DNA of 64,000 nt from Leptodactylus fallax (GCA_947044405.1 CAMRHE010000012.1:9544001-9608000), one strand, 5' to 3'. Shown: positions 33,822 to 48,369, numbered from the stretch's first letter. Numbers and translations: made by a program. Notes: generated by a model not told the origin, from the sequence alone.

Positions 33822-35422
33822 CAGTGGGGAAAAAATGTATTTAGTCAGCCACCAATTGTGCAAGTTCTCCCACTTAAAAAGATGAGAGGCCTGTAATTGA
33901 CATCATAGGTAGACCTCAACTATGAGAGACAAAATGAGAAAACAAATCCAGAAAATCACACCGTCTGATTTTTAAAGAATTTATTTGCAAATTATGGTGG
34001 AAAATAAGTATTTGGTCAATAACAAAAGTTCATCTCATTACTTTGTTATATATCCTTTGTTGGCAATGACAGAGGTCAGACATTCTCTGTAAGTCTTCAC
34101 AAGGTTGGCACACACTGTTGCTGGTATGTTGGCCCATTCCTCCATGCAGATCTCCTCTAGAGCAGTGATGTTTTGGGGCTGGCGCTCGGCAACACGGACT
34201 TTCAACTCCCTCCAAAGGTTTTCTATGGGATTGAGATCTGGAGACTGGCTAGGCCACTGCAGGACCTTGAAATGCTTCTTACGAAGCCACTCCTTCGTTG
34301 CCCTGGCGGTGTGCTTGGGATCATTGTCATGCTGAAAGACCCAGCCACGTTTCATCTTCAATGCCCTTGCTGATGGAAGGAGGTTTGCACTCAAAATTTC
34401 ACGATACATGGCCCCATTCATTCTTTCATGTACACTGATCAGTTGTCCTGGTCCCTTTGCAGAGAAACAGCCCCAAAGCATGATGTTGCCACCCCCATGC
34501 TTCACAGTAGGTATGGTGTTCTTTGGATGCAACTCAGCATTCACTCTCCTCTAAACACGACAAGTTGTGTTTCTACCAAACAGTTCTACTTTGGTTTCAT
34601 CTGACCATATGACTTTCTCCCAATACTCTTCTGGAACATCCAAATGCTCTCTAGCAAACTTCAGATGGGCCCGGATATGTACTGGCTTAAGCAGGGGGAC
34701 ACGTCTGGAACGGCAGGATCTGAGTCCCTGGCGGCGTAGTGTGTTACTGAAGGTAGCCTTTTTTACGTTAGTCCCAGCTTTATACAGGTCATTCACTAGG
34801 TCCCCCATTTGTGGTTCTGGGATTTTTGCTCACCATTCTTGTGATCATTTTGACCCCACGGGGTGAGATCTTGCGTGGAGCTCCTGATCGAGGGAGATTA
34901 TCAGTGGTCTTGTATGTCTTCCATTTTCTAATTATTGCTTCTACAGTTGATTTCTTCACACCAAGCTGCTTGCCTATTGCAGATTCAGTCTTCCCAGCCT
35001 GGTGCAGGTCTGCAATTTTGTTTCTGGTGTCCTTCCACAGCTCTTTGGTCTTCACCATAGTGGTGTTCGGAGTGTGACTGTTTGAGGTTGTGGACAGGTG
35101 TCTTTTATACTGATAACAATGTCAAACAGGAGCCATTACTACAGGTAATGAGTGAAGGACAGAGGAGCCTCTTAAAGAAGAAGTTACAGGTCTGTGAGAG
35201 CCAGAAATCTTGCTTGTTTGTAGGTGACCAAATACTTTATTTTCCACCATAATTTGCAAATAAATTCTTTAAAAATAAGACAATGTGATTTTCTGGATTT
35301 GTTCTCTCATTTTGTCTCTCATAGTTGAGGTCTACCTATGATGACAATTACAGGCCTCTCATCTTTTTAAGTGGGAGAACTTGCACAATTGGTGGCTGAC
35401 TAAATACTTTTTTTCCCCACTG
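33822..35422 (-). mobile_element. Tc1-type transposon, cagtgggg family, copy B (full length)
   Basis: 1601 bp from cagtggggaaaaaatg to ttccccactg, with TA at 33820-33821 and 35423-35424. TIRs are roughly 200 bp. It lies inside a TTA-type MITE. Confidence 0.92.
34038..35058 (-). pseudogene. Tc1-type transposase, copy B, inactivated
   Basis: Begins [18 protein letters not shown] at 35058. Helix-turn-helix [23 protein letters not shown] frameshift lies at ACAAATGGGGGA (about 34800-34808) before [11 protein letters not shown]. The next frame reaches [15 protein letters not shown], then TTTAGAGG replaces the TGG codon of VWRRVN with TAG (34551-34553). The last part has [13 protein letters not shown] and [11 protein letters not shown] intact. 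DD34E residues are all present, so the lesions are one frameshift and one nonsense change. Confidence 0.85.
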
Positions 35423-35575
35423 TAGCTACAGAAATGCTGGCGTTTTCTGTATAGGTATAATAGAAGCAGAAAGTCCGCAGATGAAAACTCTGTGGCCTTT
35501 TTGTTAAAAGCGCTGCAGGGAAAACCCACAATGCGCTTCCGCCATTTTTTTTGCCATTGCTTTTTGGGCCTTAGC
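35423..35575. mobile_element. TTA-type MITE, right part
   Basis: Continuation of 33645-33821 after Tc1 copy B, ending in gggccttagcctg. Confidence 0.5.
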
Positions 35576-36284
35576 CTGAACCAATAACATTTTATCCCTC
35601 TCTGTATTCCAGCTTTCATAACTTTTTACATTTTATTTCAATGTAGTTTTACGAGACCTTGTATTTTGTGGGTACATCAGACTTTTTGATCAGTTTTTAT
35701 TACTTTGTTTTTGAGAGGTGAGATGATCGGAAAACATGAATCCTGGCATCTGAATTTTAATGTTTATGGTGTTTATCATGTAGAATAAATAATGTACTAA
35801 TTTTAGTTTAGGGATTGTTATGGATGAGGTGATACCAATTGTGTGTGTTTTTTTCGTTAACGGGGAAAAAGGTTTATTTTTACTTTTTTTTTTTCTGTAA
35901 AACCACTTAGGTGTTGCAGTTAGCATATAAGGGGTTAAATGGCAAGTATGCTTCTGACTGATAATGGGGGGGGGGTGATATCATGAACAAAAGTCCATGG
36001 TACCCCCTCCTCTGGGGTTATCTGAAGTGTCAGGGACAGGAGAATATTAAAATCAGGTTCTTCTCTCCCTGTACTGTCAGCTGCACACTAAACCGAAAGT
36101 GCGAGTATATGCACCTCTGCTTTAACCAGTGATAACTTAAAATCTATTGGAACTACAGGCATGATCTTGGCTTTAAAACAAGACCAATATTGTGGCTCTA
36201 GCACCCTCTGTTTCGGAGTTAGAGCAATTTAAAGGTAGAGTGTCTCTGAACGAGCTGTTTTCAGGGTGAACAGTATTGCACTTA

Positions 36285-37889
36285 CAGTGGGGAAAAAAAG
36301 TATTTAGTCAGCCACCAATTGTGCAAGTTCTCCCCACTTAAAAAGATGAGGCCGGCCTGTAATTGACATCATAGGTAGACCTCAACTATGAGAGACAAAA
36401 TGAGAAAAAAATATCTAAAAAATCACATTGTCTGATTTTTTAAGAATTTATTTGCAAATTATGGTGGAAAATAAGTATTTGGTCACCTACAAACAGGAAA
36501 GATTTCTGGCTCTCACAGACCTGTAACTTCTTCTTTAAGAGGCCCCTCTGTCCTCCACTCATTACCTGTAGTAATGGCATCTGTTTGACATTGTTATCAG
36601 TATAAAAGACACCTGTCCACAACCTCAAACAGTCACACTCCAAACTCCACTATGGTGAAGATCAAAGAGCTGTGGAAGGACACCAGAAACAAAATTGTAG
36701 ACCTGCACCAGGCTGGGAAGACTGAATCTGCAATATGCAAGCAGCTTGGTGTGAAGAAATCAACTGTGGGAGCAATAATTAGAAAATGGAAGACATACAA
36801 GACCTCTGATAATCTCCCTCGATCAGGGGCTCCACGCAAGATCTCACCCCGTGGGGTCAAAATGATCACAAGAACGGTGAGCAAAAATCCCAGAACCACA
36901 TGGGGGGGACCTAGTGAATGACCTGCAGAAAGCTAGGACTAACGTAACAAAGGCTACCGTCAGTAACACACTACGCCGCCAGGGACTCAGATCATGCAGT
37001 GTCAGACGTGTCCCCCTGTTTAAGCCAGTACATATCCGGGCCCGTCTGAAGTTTGCTAGAGAGTATTTGGATGTTCCAGAAGAGTATTGGGAGAATGTCA
37101 TATGGTCAGATGAAACCAAAGTAAAACTGTTTGGTAGAAACACAACTCGTCGTGTTTGGAGGAGAGTGAATGCTGAGTTGTATCCAAAGAACACCATACC
37201 TACTGTGAAGCATGGTGGTGGCAACATAATGCTTTGCGGCTGTTTCTCTGCAAAGGGACCAGGACGACTGATCCGTGTACATGAAACAATGAATGGGGCC
37301 ATGTATCGTGAGATTTTGAGTGCAAACCTCCTTCCATCAGCAAGGGCATTGAAGATGAAACGTGGCTGGGTCTTTCAGCATGACAATGATCCCAAGCACA
37401 CTGCCAGGGCAATGAAGGAGTGGCTTCGTAAGAAGCATTTTAAGGTCCTGGAGTGGCCTAGCCAGTCTCCAGATCTCAACCCCATAGAAAACCTTTGGAA
37501 GGAGTTGAAAGTCCGTGTTGCCCAGCGCCAGCCCCAAAACATCACTGCTCTAGAGGAGATCTGCATGGATGAATGGGCCAACATACCAGCAACAGTGTGT
37601 GCCAACCTTGTGAAGACTTACAGAAACTGTATGACCTCTGTCATTGCCAACTAAGGATATATAACAAAGTATTGAGATGAACTTTTGTTATTGACCAAAT
37701 ACTTATTTTCCAACATAATTTGCAAATAAATTCTTTAAAAATCAGACAATGTGATTTTCTAGATATGTTTTCTCATTTTGTCTCTCATAGTTGAGGTCTA
37801 CCTATGATGTCAATTACAGGCCTCTCTCATCTTTTTAAGTGGGAGAACTTGCACACTTGGTGGCTGACTAAATACTTTTTTCCCCACTG
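36285..37889 (+). mobile_element. Tc1-type transposon, cagtgggg family, copy C (full length)
   Basis: 1605 bp from cagtggggaaaaaaagtatt to ttccccactg, with TA at 36283-36284 and 37890-37891. Opposite orientation to copies A and B. TIRs about 200 bp. Confidence 0.92.
36652..37654 (+). pseudogene. Tc1-type transposase, copy C, one frameshift
   Basis: Starts [14 protein letters not shown]. Helix-turn-helix [22 protein letters not shown], linker [12 protein letters not shown]. The frame is lost at a seven-G run (about 36903-36909) between NPRTTWG and DLVNDLQ; an added G explains it. The remaining ~245 codons ([39 protein letters not shown]) are open to TSVIAN. The least damaged copy of the three. 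Confidence 0.87.
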
Positions 37890-37891
37890 TA

Positions 37892-40117
37892 GTCCAAGCC
37901 CAAGTCCTGCTTGTCCAAAACTGTAGAGGGCTTAAGGAGGTCATGTAAGAGTGGTCAAGCTTTGCTATGGAACCCCATGGTTCCTTGTTATACCCCTTCC
38001 ATATAGTAGTCTCAATAACAATGCTATGCAATGCCAATAATCAGAATAATCCTTGTATAATATTTTGTACAGTGTCTTAGCTGCAGTGTCACATAATACT
38101 GAAAGGGGTTTTCCCCCAAAAGGAAGTTATCCCCTATTACATTGATCTATAGTAGTTTCTAGACCACTTTAAGTGCCCTTCGCACACATAAACCAAAGTA
38201 AGTGGTCTTCAGTTGTCACAATTCTTTGGCATTTAATAAAAGGGTGTGTAATGGTCATTTATTGCCCAATCTACAGATGGTATGAACTTCTGGATTCTGG
38301 TGCAATAAACATGGTAACCAGAATATAATAATAGTATACCCCTTCTATGTATATACATGAGATGCTTTGTATTCAATTGTCAATCACTAACGTTATTAGG
38401 ATCTATGTGTTATTTTAATGCTGAGACATTCAGATATGTGAATATGTTCCACCATGTGAAGTTCTACTGTCTACTCTGCTTTTGAGTAATATCCTGTGAA
38501 TGCACTCTGGAAGTATTCTAAAATTGTGCTCTTTGTTTAACAACAATAGGTGCTTAGCATTCAATAAGAGGAGCGTGACGATCAGGAAGTGGCTGCACAA
38601 GGCAGGCATATCAAATTCCAACTTCTAACAAACACAGATGAGTACAAAGGAAGAGAGCACTAATTCACGGAGAGAAACGCCTAGCCTCCAGCTAATAACT
38701 TCACATTATAGCCAAATAAATCCTCTCCGCTCTCTTCTTACTTCATGTAGTACCAAACCTACAGCAGCCACAGCTGATCAAGGCTGGAATCATCACAAAC
38801 ACAGTTTTTGTGATACTTCTTGATGCAGTTTTTAGAGCCTGGAGTAGATCAAAATGTATTATAAAAATATAAAAGAAAAGGCTGATACTTCTATTATATA
38901 TCCACACGTTAGCTTAAGAAACAGCATCAAAAATGGTAATGGCATAAAAACTGCTTGTGTGATTCCAACCTATGTGCTATCAAACTAGAGTGAAACATGC
39001 AATAAGACCCATTAATACCATGTTGAAGCATATATATTTTAGGTCACGGAACTGGAGATATGTGATATTAAGCAGTGATCAGGGGGGTTACAAAATCTAC
39101 AATCTGTATTGAACAGTAGATTGATTCTGCTGCATAAACTGACACTAGTGAAACTTTTTTTTTACCTACATTGATGCCGCTATAGTAACCATTTTCCTTT
39201 CTCCTTTTCCACTGATCTGTTCCCATTTTTGTCACTAAGTTGTTCAGACACACTTAGAAAATCTATTATTGCTATGGCAACACAATTTTTTTGTACTGGA
39301 TAGGCCACCAATATCAAATCAGTAGGAGTCTATTTCTCGGAAACCCACTGATCAGATTTCACAGGGGTGACAATGAATCAATCGCTGCCATCTCTTCATT
39401 GGTCCATATACCTGCACACTATCTACTTAGCAGCAATGTAGGATATTATCATTTCACCTTATTCAAGTGAATAGGTGAATGGAAGGGGTGTGATAATAAT
39501 GGTCTATTCAAACAATAGGCCATTAGATATTCTCCAGATTCTTTAGGTTTTATTTGAAAATTTGCTCTTGCTCTATTTAATAGGTATTATGACCTGTGTT
39601 TTGTTCAGCATAGGCCTTATACCACATGGTGGCTCTGTATGGTACTGAATACCACTGTTCCAAATTATTATGCACAACAGTTTCTAAACATTTTATAATA
39701 TCATCAGGTATTTGGAGAAAAATTACACGTGATGATATGATGACTACTGGCGTGTGACTGACATCACTACGTCCCTTTGGTGTCCATCTGCTTCCTTGGT
39801 CTACTACACATCCATTGGATTTTTGAAGGCGATTTGAGTAGTTGTGGGCACTTACCACAACTCTCTAAGGTGAGCTTACACTTGTTCATTTATCTATACC
39901 TGTGTACGTTGCAGTATTACGTTATTAGTGCTTGGCGCTCTTCCTTTTTGTTTTTCACGGTAGCTAAACATTTTATAAGTTGTAAAGAACTGGAAATTTG
40001 TTGAATTTGTAGCATTTGGAGGTCACATTTACTTAAATCAAAAGTTATTTAATTCAAAAACATCTTATCAGGCCAAGTTACATGTTAACATAGTTAACAT
40101 AGTTTTTGAATAGTTTA
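37892..40117. other. Unassigned intergenic stretch
   Basis: No recognisable exon. Phrases such as tggataggccaccaatatc near 39300 resemble the interior of the T2-type MITEs, but no termini could be set. Small open frames lack support. Confidence 0.4.
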
Positions 40118-40808
40118 TGCTTTGTGAGGTGGCCACACCATGAGTTTTTCTCCTTTTGTGCCCATAGCAGCCAATGACTCAGGCGTATTCTTTGCTGCAT
40201 GAGATGGTGTATTGTCATGCATGAAGATGATTTTGCTTCGGAAGGCACAGTTTTTCTTCTTGTACCATGGAAGAAAGTGGTCAGTCAGAAACTCTATATA
40301 CTTTGCAGAAGTCATTTTCATACCTTCAGGGACCCTAAAGGGGCCTACCAGCTCTATCCCCATGATTCCAGCCCAAAACATAACTCCACCACCTCCATCT
40401 TGACATTGCAGCCTTGTTGGGGCATGGTGGCCATCCACCAACCATCCATCTGTCTAGACCATCCAGGGTTGCACGGCACTGATCAGTAAACAAGACGGTT
40501 TCAAAATTAGTCTTCATGTATGTCTGGGTCTAATCCAATGAACTTGTCTGGTAGAAAACTTCCTGATTATGCTTTTTTGTGGAATATCTAATGTTTTCAC
40601 ACCTTGTCCAAGGCATTTCACTCTTTGTGGCAGCAGAAAGATCATTTTTCTTTCCCATCTTGCTTGAAGCCTGTGGTCTGCTTAATAATCTTGAACGTCC
40701 TTCTCAAGGGATGTTTAAAGTTTGGGAAATCTTTTTGTATCCAAATCTGGCTTTAAACTTCTCCACAACAGTATCACAGATCTGCCTGGTGTGTTCCTTG
40801 GTCTTCAT
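40118..40808 (-). pseudogene. Tc1-type transposase, N-terminal two thirds, broken
   Basis: Starts MKTKEHTRQICDTVVEKF at 40808 with a helix-turn-helix (GYKKISQTLNIP), followed at once by a stop (TGA). Frameshifted pieces follow: ETVLFTDQCRATLDG (catalytic Asp region) and VMFWAGI. Then FMHDNTPSHAAKNT (second catalytic Asp) runs to MVWPPHKA and a stop. The SPDLNPIE block with the catalytic Glu is absent. Confidence 0.75.
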
Positions 40809-41200
40809 GATGCTCTCTGTGCTTTAAACAGAACCCTGAGACTATCACAGAGCAGGTGCATTTATACGGAGACTTGATTACACACAGGTGGATTATATTT
40901 ATCATCATCAGTCATTTAGGCCAACATTGAATCATTCAGAGATCCTCACTGAACTTCTGGAGTGAGTTTGCTGCACTGAAAGTCAAGGGCCGAATAATAT
41001 TGCACGCCCCACTTTTCAGTTTTCTTATTTTTTACAAAAGTTTAAAATATCCAATAAATTTCATTCCACTTCACAATTGTGTCCCACTTGTTGTTGATTC
41101 TTCACCAAAAAATTAAAATTTTATATCCTTATGTTTGAAGCCTGAAATGTGGCAAAAGGTTGAAAAGTTCAAGGGGGCCGAATACTTTCGCAAGGCACTG
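40118..41200 (-). mobile_element. Tc1-type transposon, 3'-truncated
   Basis: The 5' end at 41200 (minus strand CAGTGCCTTGCGAAAGTATT) is followed by TA at 41201-41202 and repeated as an internal ggccgaataatattgcac near 40988. On the minus strand the element proceeds through the transposase frame and breaks off near 40118-40121 just after WPP. The C-terminal third and the 3' TIR are missing. Confidence 0.8.
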
Positions 41201-41202
41201 TA

Positions 41203-42427
41203 CATATGAGGTAAAATCACATTGCACAGAATTGTGAGATCATGACAGCCACAACTCAGTTGTCCTCTGACCACCATACACATTCAATGACTTGTTTTTT
41301 TTTTTTGGCAATAGAGATTTTATTACACTAACAAGTTGACTGCCCCAGTGTCCTTTTTTCATTCTTGTCTTGTCAACAGAGGTTTTCTCAAAGTTAATCC
41401 TCCACATTGGTACAATAGCTCTTTAAGTAGGGACCAGATGGTTACTGGCAGAAAGAAAAACTACCCTTCAAGATAATTTTGAGTAAAGAAAACCAACAAC
41501 TAATTAGTCCCCCCATTTCTATGTCATTAAGCTTTCTGAGAAGCCCAACATGAGAGAAAATGGATCTACGTGATGCCAGTTGTAAATCAGATTAACTCTT
41601 TCAATCGGTAAGTGCCGTCTGGCAAGCTATGCTTAAACTTCTCATGAACATGAAATATTCAGTTCAGTACATTATTGGACTTGAATGTACATCAGAAATA
41701 GAGGCTTTTTACAGCATGAGACTTAACTTACAATACAATATGCGTATGTGAGAACCTAGGTAGAGATAGTACCCATAATACTTAGAAATCCAAAATGGGT
41801 CATAGATATGAGATAGCTGTCAGCTACTTACTTGTACAAGTGACAGCTCTCTTACCTAAGTCCACCATAAGCCTGTTTCACTTATATCCGTATTACCCTC
41901 TCAGTGGGAAGATACGTGGTGAGTAGATAACTTGTGAAATAACCTATTATGATGGATTCTGTGTATTATATACATGATAGATGTGTTTATCAGTGTGCGG
42001 ATAAGTGAGGTGGCTGCTGCAAATAAATCTACAGAAAGTCTCAGCATATTATATGGCTTAGTGGCCAGAGTAAGAACAGTAGGATTTCTAGGAATTCTTT
42101 TAATACATAAATAACATGGAAATTTTTTTAAAAACTTCACCAAAAAGTGTTAAAAACTGTTTTTTAACATACAAAATAGGTCATTTTCTGGTGACACATT
42201 TTCATAGGATCAACACTTATCAAGCTTTGCTTTTGTATTGCAGCATGATGCCACTCTATTCAAAGTCTACAGGACCGACAAAGATGTAGTAGTCCCATAG
42301 ACTTTGAGTGGCGCAGCATAGTGAATGCTTGACCACTGTTCCATTCAAACAAAGGACACAAAAGTCTCATTCTCGTGATCAGTTGGTGGGTCCCCAGTGA
42401 TCAGGCAATTCAAGGGGTTTTCCTTTA
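41203..42427. other. Unassigned intergenic stretch
   Basis: No gene seen. From about 42200 to the insertion, phrases such as caaggggttttcct resemble T2-type MITE ends. Together with gataggtcatcaatatc at 44090 this suggests the next Tc1-type element entered an older repeat of that kind. Confidence 0.4.
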
Positions 42428-42429
42428 TA

Positions 42430-44066
<1,637 letters not shown>

Positions 44067-44068
44067 TA

Positions 44069-46725
44069 GATATTGAGGTTCTATCTTTTGGATAGGTCAT
44101 CAATATCAAATCAATGTAGCTGGGAGCACAACTCGGTTCTCTGTGCAGTGGTTACTGCAGCTCACTTCACATTTATCAATATCTATAATCCAGAAAAGTC
44201 CATTAATACCAAATCTGTGTATGGCAATAAGTGCTGGTACTGGTTTTCCGCTGTAATAGAACCATGACAAGTATGAGAAGTCTGCCTATGAAGTCTCTGA
44301 GATTCTTGATTGCAGGAAAATCACTGTAGACTACACAGAGCCGTGTAAACAAAGCCTAATTCCGTATCCTAATAATGATACATTCTCCACGGTTATTGCA
44401 TATTATGAATTATTATAATATTCTTGATGGGCCATTGATTGTAGACATAAGTGTTGCAATGTTCAATACATTCAAACAGGCGCTGTTTCAATACATTTTG
44501 AATGCTACAGGCAATTACAAGAAACTTTGTAATATATCTTATCAGAGAGGAAAACTTATTTCTGCTCTTAGGCTGTTTCCTTGCTCTGCCTCCATGTGTT
44601 AAAATTGCTTTCACTCTGAAAATCACTGCTTTATCCATCTTGAGAAGGACTGCAGGTCACATCACTCATTTATGCTAGTCTATGGAGAGGGGAAGGGGAA
44701 TAATAAGCACAGGGAGCGAGATAGCAGGGGAAAACACAGCCTTGCTTCTGGAACTGAATAGAAATATTTTATTATAACCAAACCACTTTGATCAGTATAA
44801 GTCTGTACTTCTCTGTATATGTCCTGCAAGGCCTTGGGGCTATTTCTGAGTGAGAGAATGACAGTTATATTGCAGATTCCTCTTCTACTCACCATGTGTA
44901 GTGTATGGCAGCTAGTTTCCACTCACCAGCTCAGACACATTCAAACTAGAGATACAGCATGCAGAGGAGGAACCTGCTAAAACTGGTGAATATAAAGTCA
45001 TATAATGACCAGGTATAGTGTTGCTGCTCATGTGCACACAATATGTATCCTGAAAAGTCACCTGAAAGGACAGATATTCTTTAGTTTCTCTCTTCCTTCT
45101 CGTTTCTGTTTTTATGGTTTAGTTGATGTCCTATTAATGTAGTAAGAGCCACCAGTACTTAGTTTTTTTTTTATCGTGGACATTCTTATTGTAATTCCAA
45201 CATGACTGTCTCTCTCTATATATATACAGATGATATAGCAAAAAGAAACACACTCTTAGGAATGAGTAGAAAAATAATGGCTTTTCTTCATATCCACATA
45301 TAAAAATAGGACAATCGCAAAATTAAAAGCAGGACAAAACGTCCACTTTTGATGTGTTTCTGGTCATTACATAGGTAACCCAAGGTGGAGCTATTAATAC
45401 AGTATATATTCATATTGAGGCATGCCTATCCCACTTATAAAATTGAAACACGGTGTTCCCGATCCTTGCATTTCCTATTCTTAACATGGGAATATCCCTT
45501 TAAGTTGTTACTAGTTTTATGAATTAGCAGGCCTGCGTCAATTTCAGTTCCACCTTGGTTTCTATGATTAAGGGTCTGCAATGACCAGAAACGCATCGGA
45601 ATTGGACACTTCATCCTGCGTCTCATTTTTCAAATATTCTATTTTTTTTATATGTTTATTTGAATAATTATAATAATTATTTTTCACACCCATTTCCTGA
45701 AGAGCTGGTCTGTTTCTTTTTGGCCTTCTGCTCATATGGACTGGATTTTGTCTTTCCTCTTTTTATATACAGATATATCTCTAACATAGAAATACATCAG
45801 TGGCATTTACATTTCATGTATCTGAGGGTAGTCAGGGAAACCATCATTGTGGTTATTGTGAAAATACTGTAGCAAAGCTAATGTTACATTATTACAGAGA
45901 GCCGATTTGTTAAACTTGAATTATACTGTTACAGTCATGAAACACGGGGGAAAAAGTTAAGAGCAAAATTAGCTGTTTTTTCCTTAAACCTTCCAATGAA
46001 AGCAGTCCATGCACATAACGCTTTAGAAGCATAGTAGCTCCTTTCAGTGCCTCAAACTGAAAGGTTAAAAATGAATGAGTGACGGAAGTGAACCTGCAGT
46101 TTCCGTACACACACAAAAAGTAATGAGGCAGATAGAAGGGAAGCGAGTGCTCGAGGTGTGCTTATAAACAGAAGGCAGCCTCTGTCTGGCCTTACTGAAT
46201 ACCGCACTGTGAGTTTAACTTTCCGTACATGAGGCTTAGGCAACCTGTACCTAAACAGCTGTTGAGGAACCACAATTCCCTTTGGGTTGGGAGCTGTAGA
46301 CGAAACAAAAACGGGAAGACCAGATTGCCTCGTCCTGGCCGTCTTACACAGTCACACATGAAAATCTGTCTTCCTTCTGATTTTTGGCTACCAAATATAT
46401 TTATTATGGAGTACTGTGAATCATAATTCCTAGCCTGAAGCTGACAGAATTCCGGCACAATTAATGCCAAAAACTGGCACCATATTTATTAAGTGTTTTA
46501 CTTAATTTTGTTGCTTTGTCTGACAAAGATGTATGGCTTAGTAGGAAAGGGGCATGACTTAAGATTTGCCAATGTATGCCAAAATTTTGGTGCAAAATTC
46601 TGGCACAAAGTTATATAAACAGGATAGTAATTATAGTAACGATGCACAAAATGTATAATTCAGCATCAGCTACTGTGATAAATTTTGAGCATTTTTAGAC
46701 CGTCTAGCCTAAGTTTACATGGTCA
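44069..46725. other. Unassigned intergenic stretch
   Basis: No gene recognised. Holds the inverted repeat at 45355-45592. The tail 46450-46620 carries ggcac/tttggcac phrases of a diffuse repeat whose ends I cannot set. Confidence 0.4.
45355..45592. repeat. Inverted repeat with ~45-bp arms
   Basis: tgtttctggtcattacatag and cccaaggtggagc (45355-45393) are matched by the complement of gttccaccttgg plus caatgaccagaaacg (45547-45592). The right arm phrase gaccagaaacgcatcgg resembles the 3' end of Penelope-like elements, so this may be a rearranged fragment of one. Low certainty on origin. Confidence 0.5.
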
Positions 46726-46727
46726 TA

Positions 46728-48369
46728 CAGTCATATGAAAAAGTTTGGGCACCCCTATTAATCTTAATCATTTTTAGTTCTAAATATTTGGGTGTTTGCA
46801 ACAGCCATTTCAATTTGATATATCTAATAACTGATGGACACAGTAATATTTCAGGATTGAAATGAGGTTTATTGTACTAACAGAAAATGTGCAATATGCA
46901 TTAAACCAAAATTTGACCGGTGCAAAAGTATGGGCACCTCAACAGAAAAGTGACATTAATATTTAGTAGATCCTCCTTTTGCAAAAATAACAGCCTCTAG
47001 TCGCTTCCTGTAGCTTTTAATCAGTTCCTGGATGAAGGTATTTTTGACCATTCCTCTTTACAAAACAATTCCAGTTCAGTTAAGTTTGATGGTCGCCGAG
47101 CATGGACAGCCCGCTTCAAATTATCCCACAGATGTTCAATGATATTCAGGTCTGGGGACTGGGATGGCCATTCCAGAACATTGTAATTGTTCCTCTGCAT
47201 GAATGCCTGAGTAGATTTGGAGCTGTGTTTTGGATCATTGTCTTGCTGAAATATCCATCCCCGGCGTAACTTCAAATTCGTCACTGATTCTTGTACATTA
47301 TTCTCAAGAATCTTCTGATACTGAGTTGAATCCATGCGACCCTCAACTTTAACAAGATTCCCGGTGCCGGCATTGGCCACACAGCCCCAAAGCATGATGG
47401 AACCTCCACCAAATTTTACAGTGGGTAGCAAGTGTTTTTCTTGGAATGCTGTGTTTTTTTGACGCCATGCATAACGCCTTTTTGTATGACCGAACAACTC
47501 AATCTTTGTTTCATCAGTCCACAGGACCTTCTTCCAAAATGAAGCTGGCTTGTCCAAATGTGCTTTTGCATACCTCAGGCGACTCTGTTTGTGGCGTGCT
47601 TTCAGAAACGGCTTCTTTCGCATCACTCTCCCATACAGCTTCTCCTTGTGCAAAGTGTGCTGTATTGTTGACCGATGCACAGTGACACCACCTGCAGCAA
47701 GATGATGCTGCAGCTCTTTGGAGGTGGTCTATGGATTGTCCTTGACTGTTCTCACCATTCTTCTTCTCTGCCTTTCTGATATTTTTCTTGGCCTGCCACT
47801 TCTGGGCTTAACAAGAACTGTCCCTGTGGTCTTCCATTTCCTTACTATGTTCCTCACAGTGGAAACTGACAGGTTAAATCTCTGAGACAACTTTTTGTAT
47901 CCTTCCCCTGAACAACTATGTTGAACAATCTTTGTTTTCAGATCATTTGAGAGTTGTTTTGAGGAGCCCATGATGCCACTCTTCAGAGGAGATTCAAATA
48001 GGAGAACAACTTGCAATTGGCCACCTAAAATACCTTTTCTCATGATTGGATACACCTGGCTATGAAGTTCAAAGCTCAGTGAGGTTACAAAACCAATTTT
48101 GTGCTTCAGTAAGTCAGTAAAAAGTAGTTAGGAGTATTCAAATCAATAAAATGATAAGGGTACCCAAATTTTTGCACCGGTCAAATTTTGGTTTAATGCA
48201 TATTGTACATTTTCTGTTAGTACAATAAACCTCATTTCAATCCTGAAATATTACTGTGTCCATCAGTTATTAGATATATCAAATTGAAATGGCTGTTGCA
48301 AACACCCAAATATTTAGAACTAAAAATGATTAAGATTAATAGGGGTGCCCAAACTTTTTCATATGACTG
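46728..48369 (-). mobile_element. Tc1-type transposon, full length, ~210-bp TIRs
   Basis: 1642 bp from cagtcatatgaaaaagtttg to its complement ending catatgactg, with TA at 46726-46727 and 48370-48371. Each TIR is about 210 bp and ends internally at aaatttgaccggtgcaaaag or the complement. Confidence 0.93.
46956..47971 (-). pseudogene. Tc1-type transposase with one stop and one frameshift
   Basis: Starts MGSSKQLSNDLKTK at 47971. Helix-turn-helix YKKLSQRFNLSVSTVRNIVRKW, linker GRPRKISERQRRRM, then TAG at 47729-47731 (VKDNP*TTSKE). It continues in the same frame through [22 protein letters not shown] and SPDLNIIEHLW to KIPSS, where a one-base loss near 47022-47040 shifts the C-terminal part (QELIKSYRKRL to STKY, stop at 46956-46958). 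The catalytic triad is kept. Confidence 0.87.
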
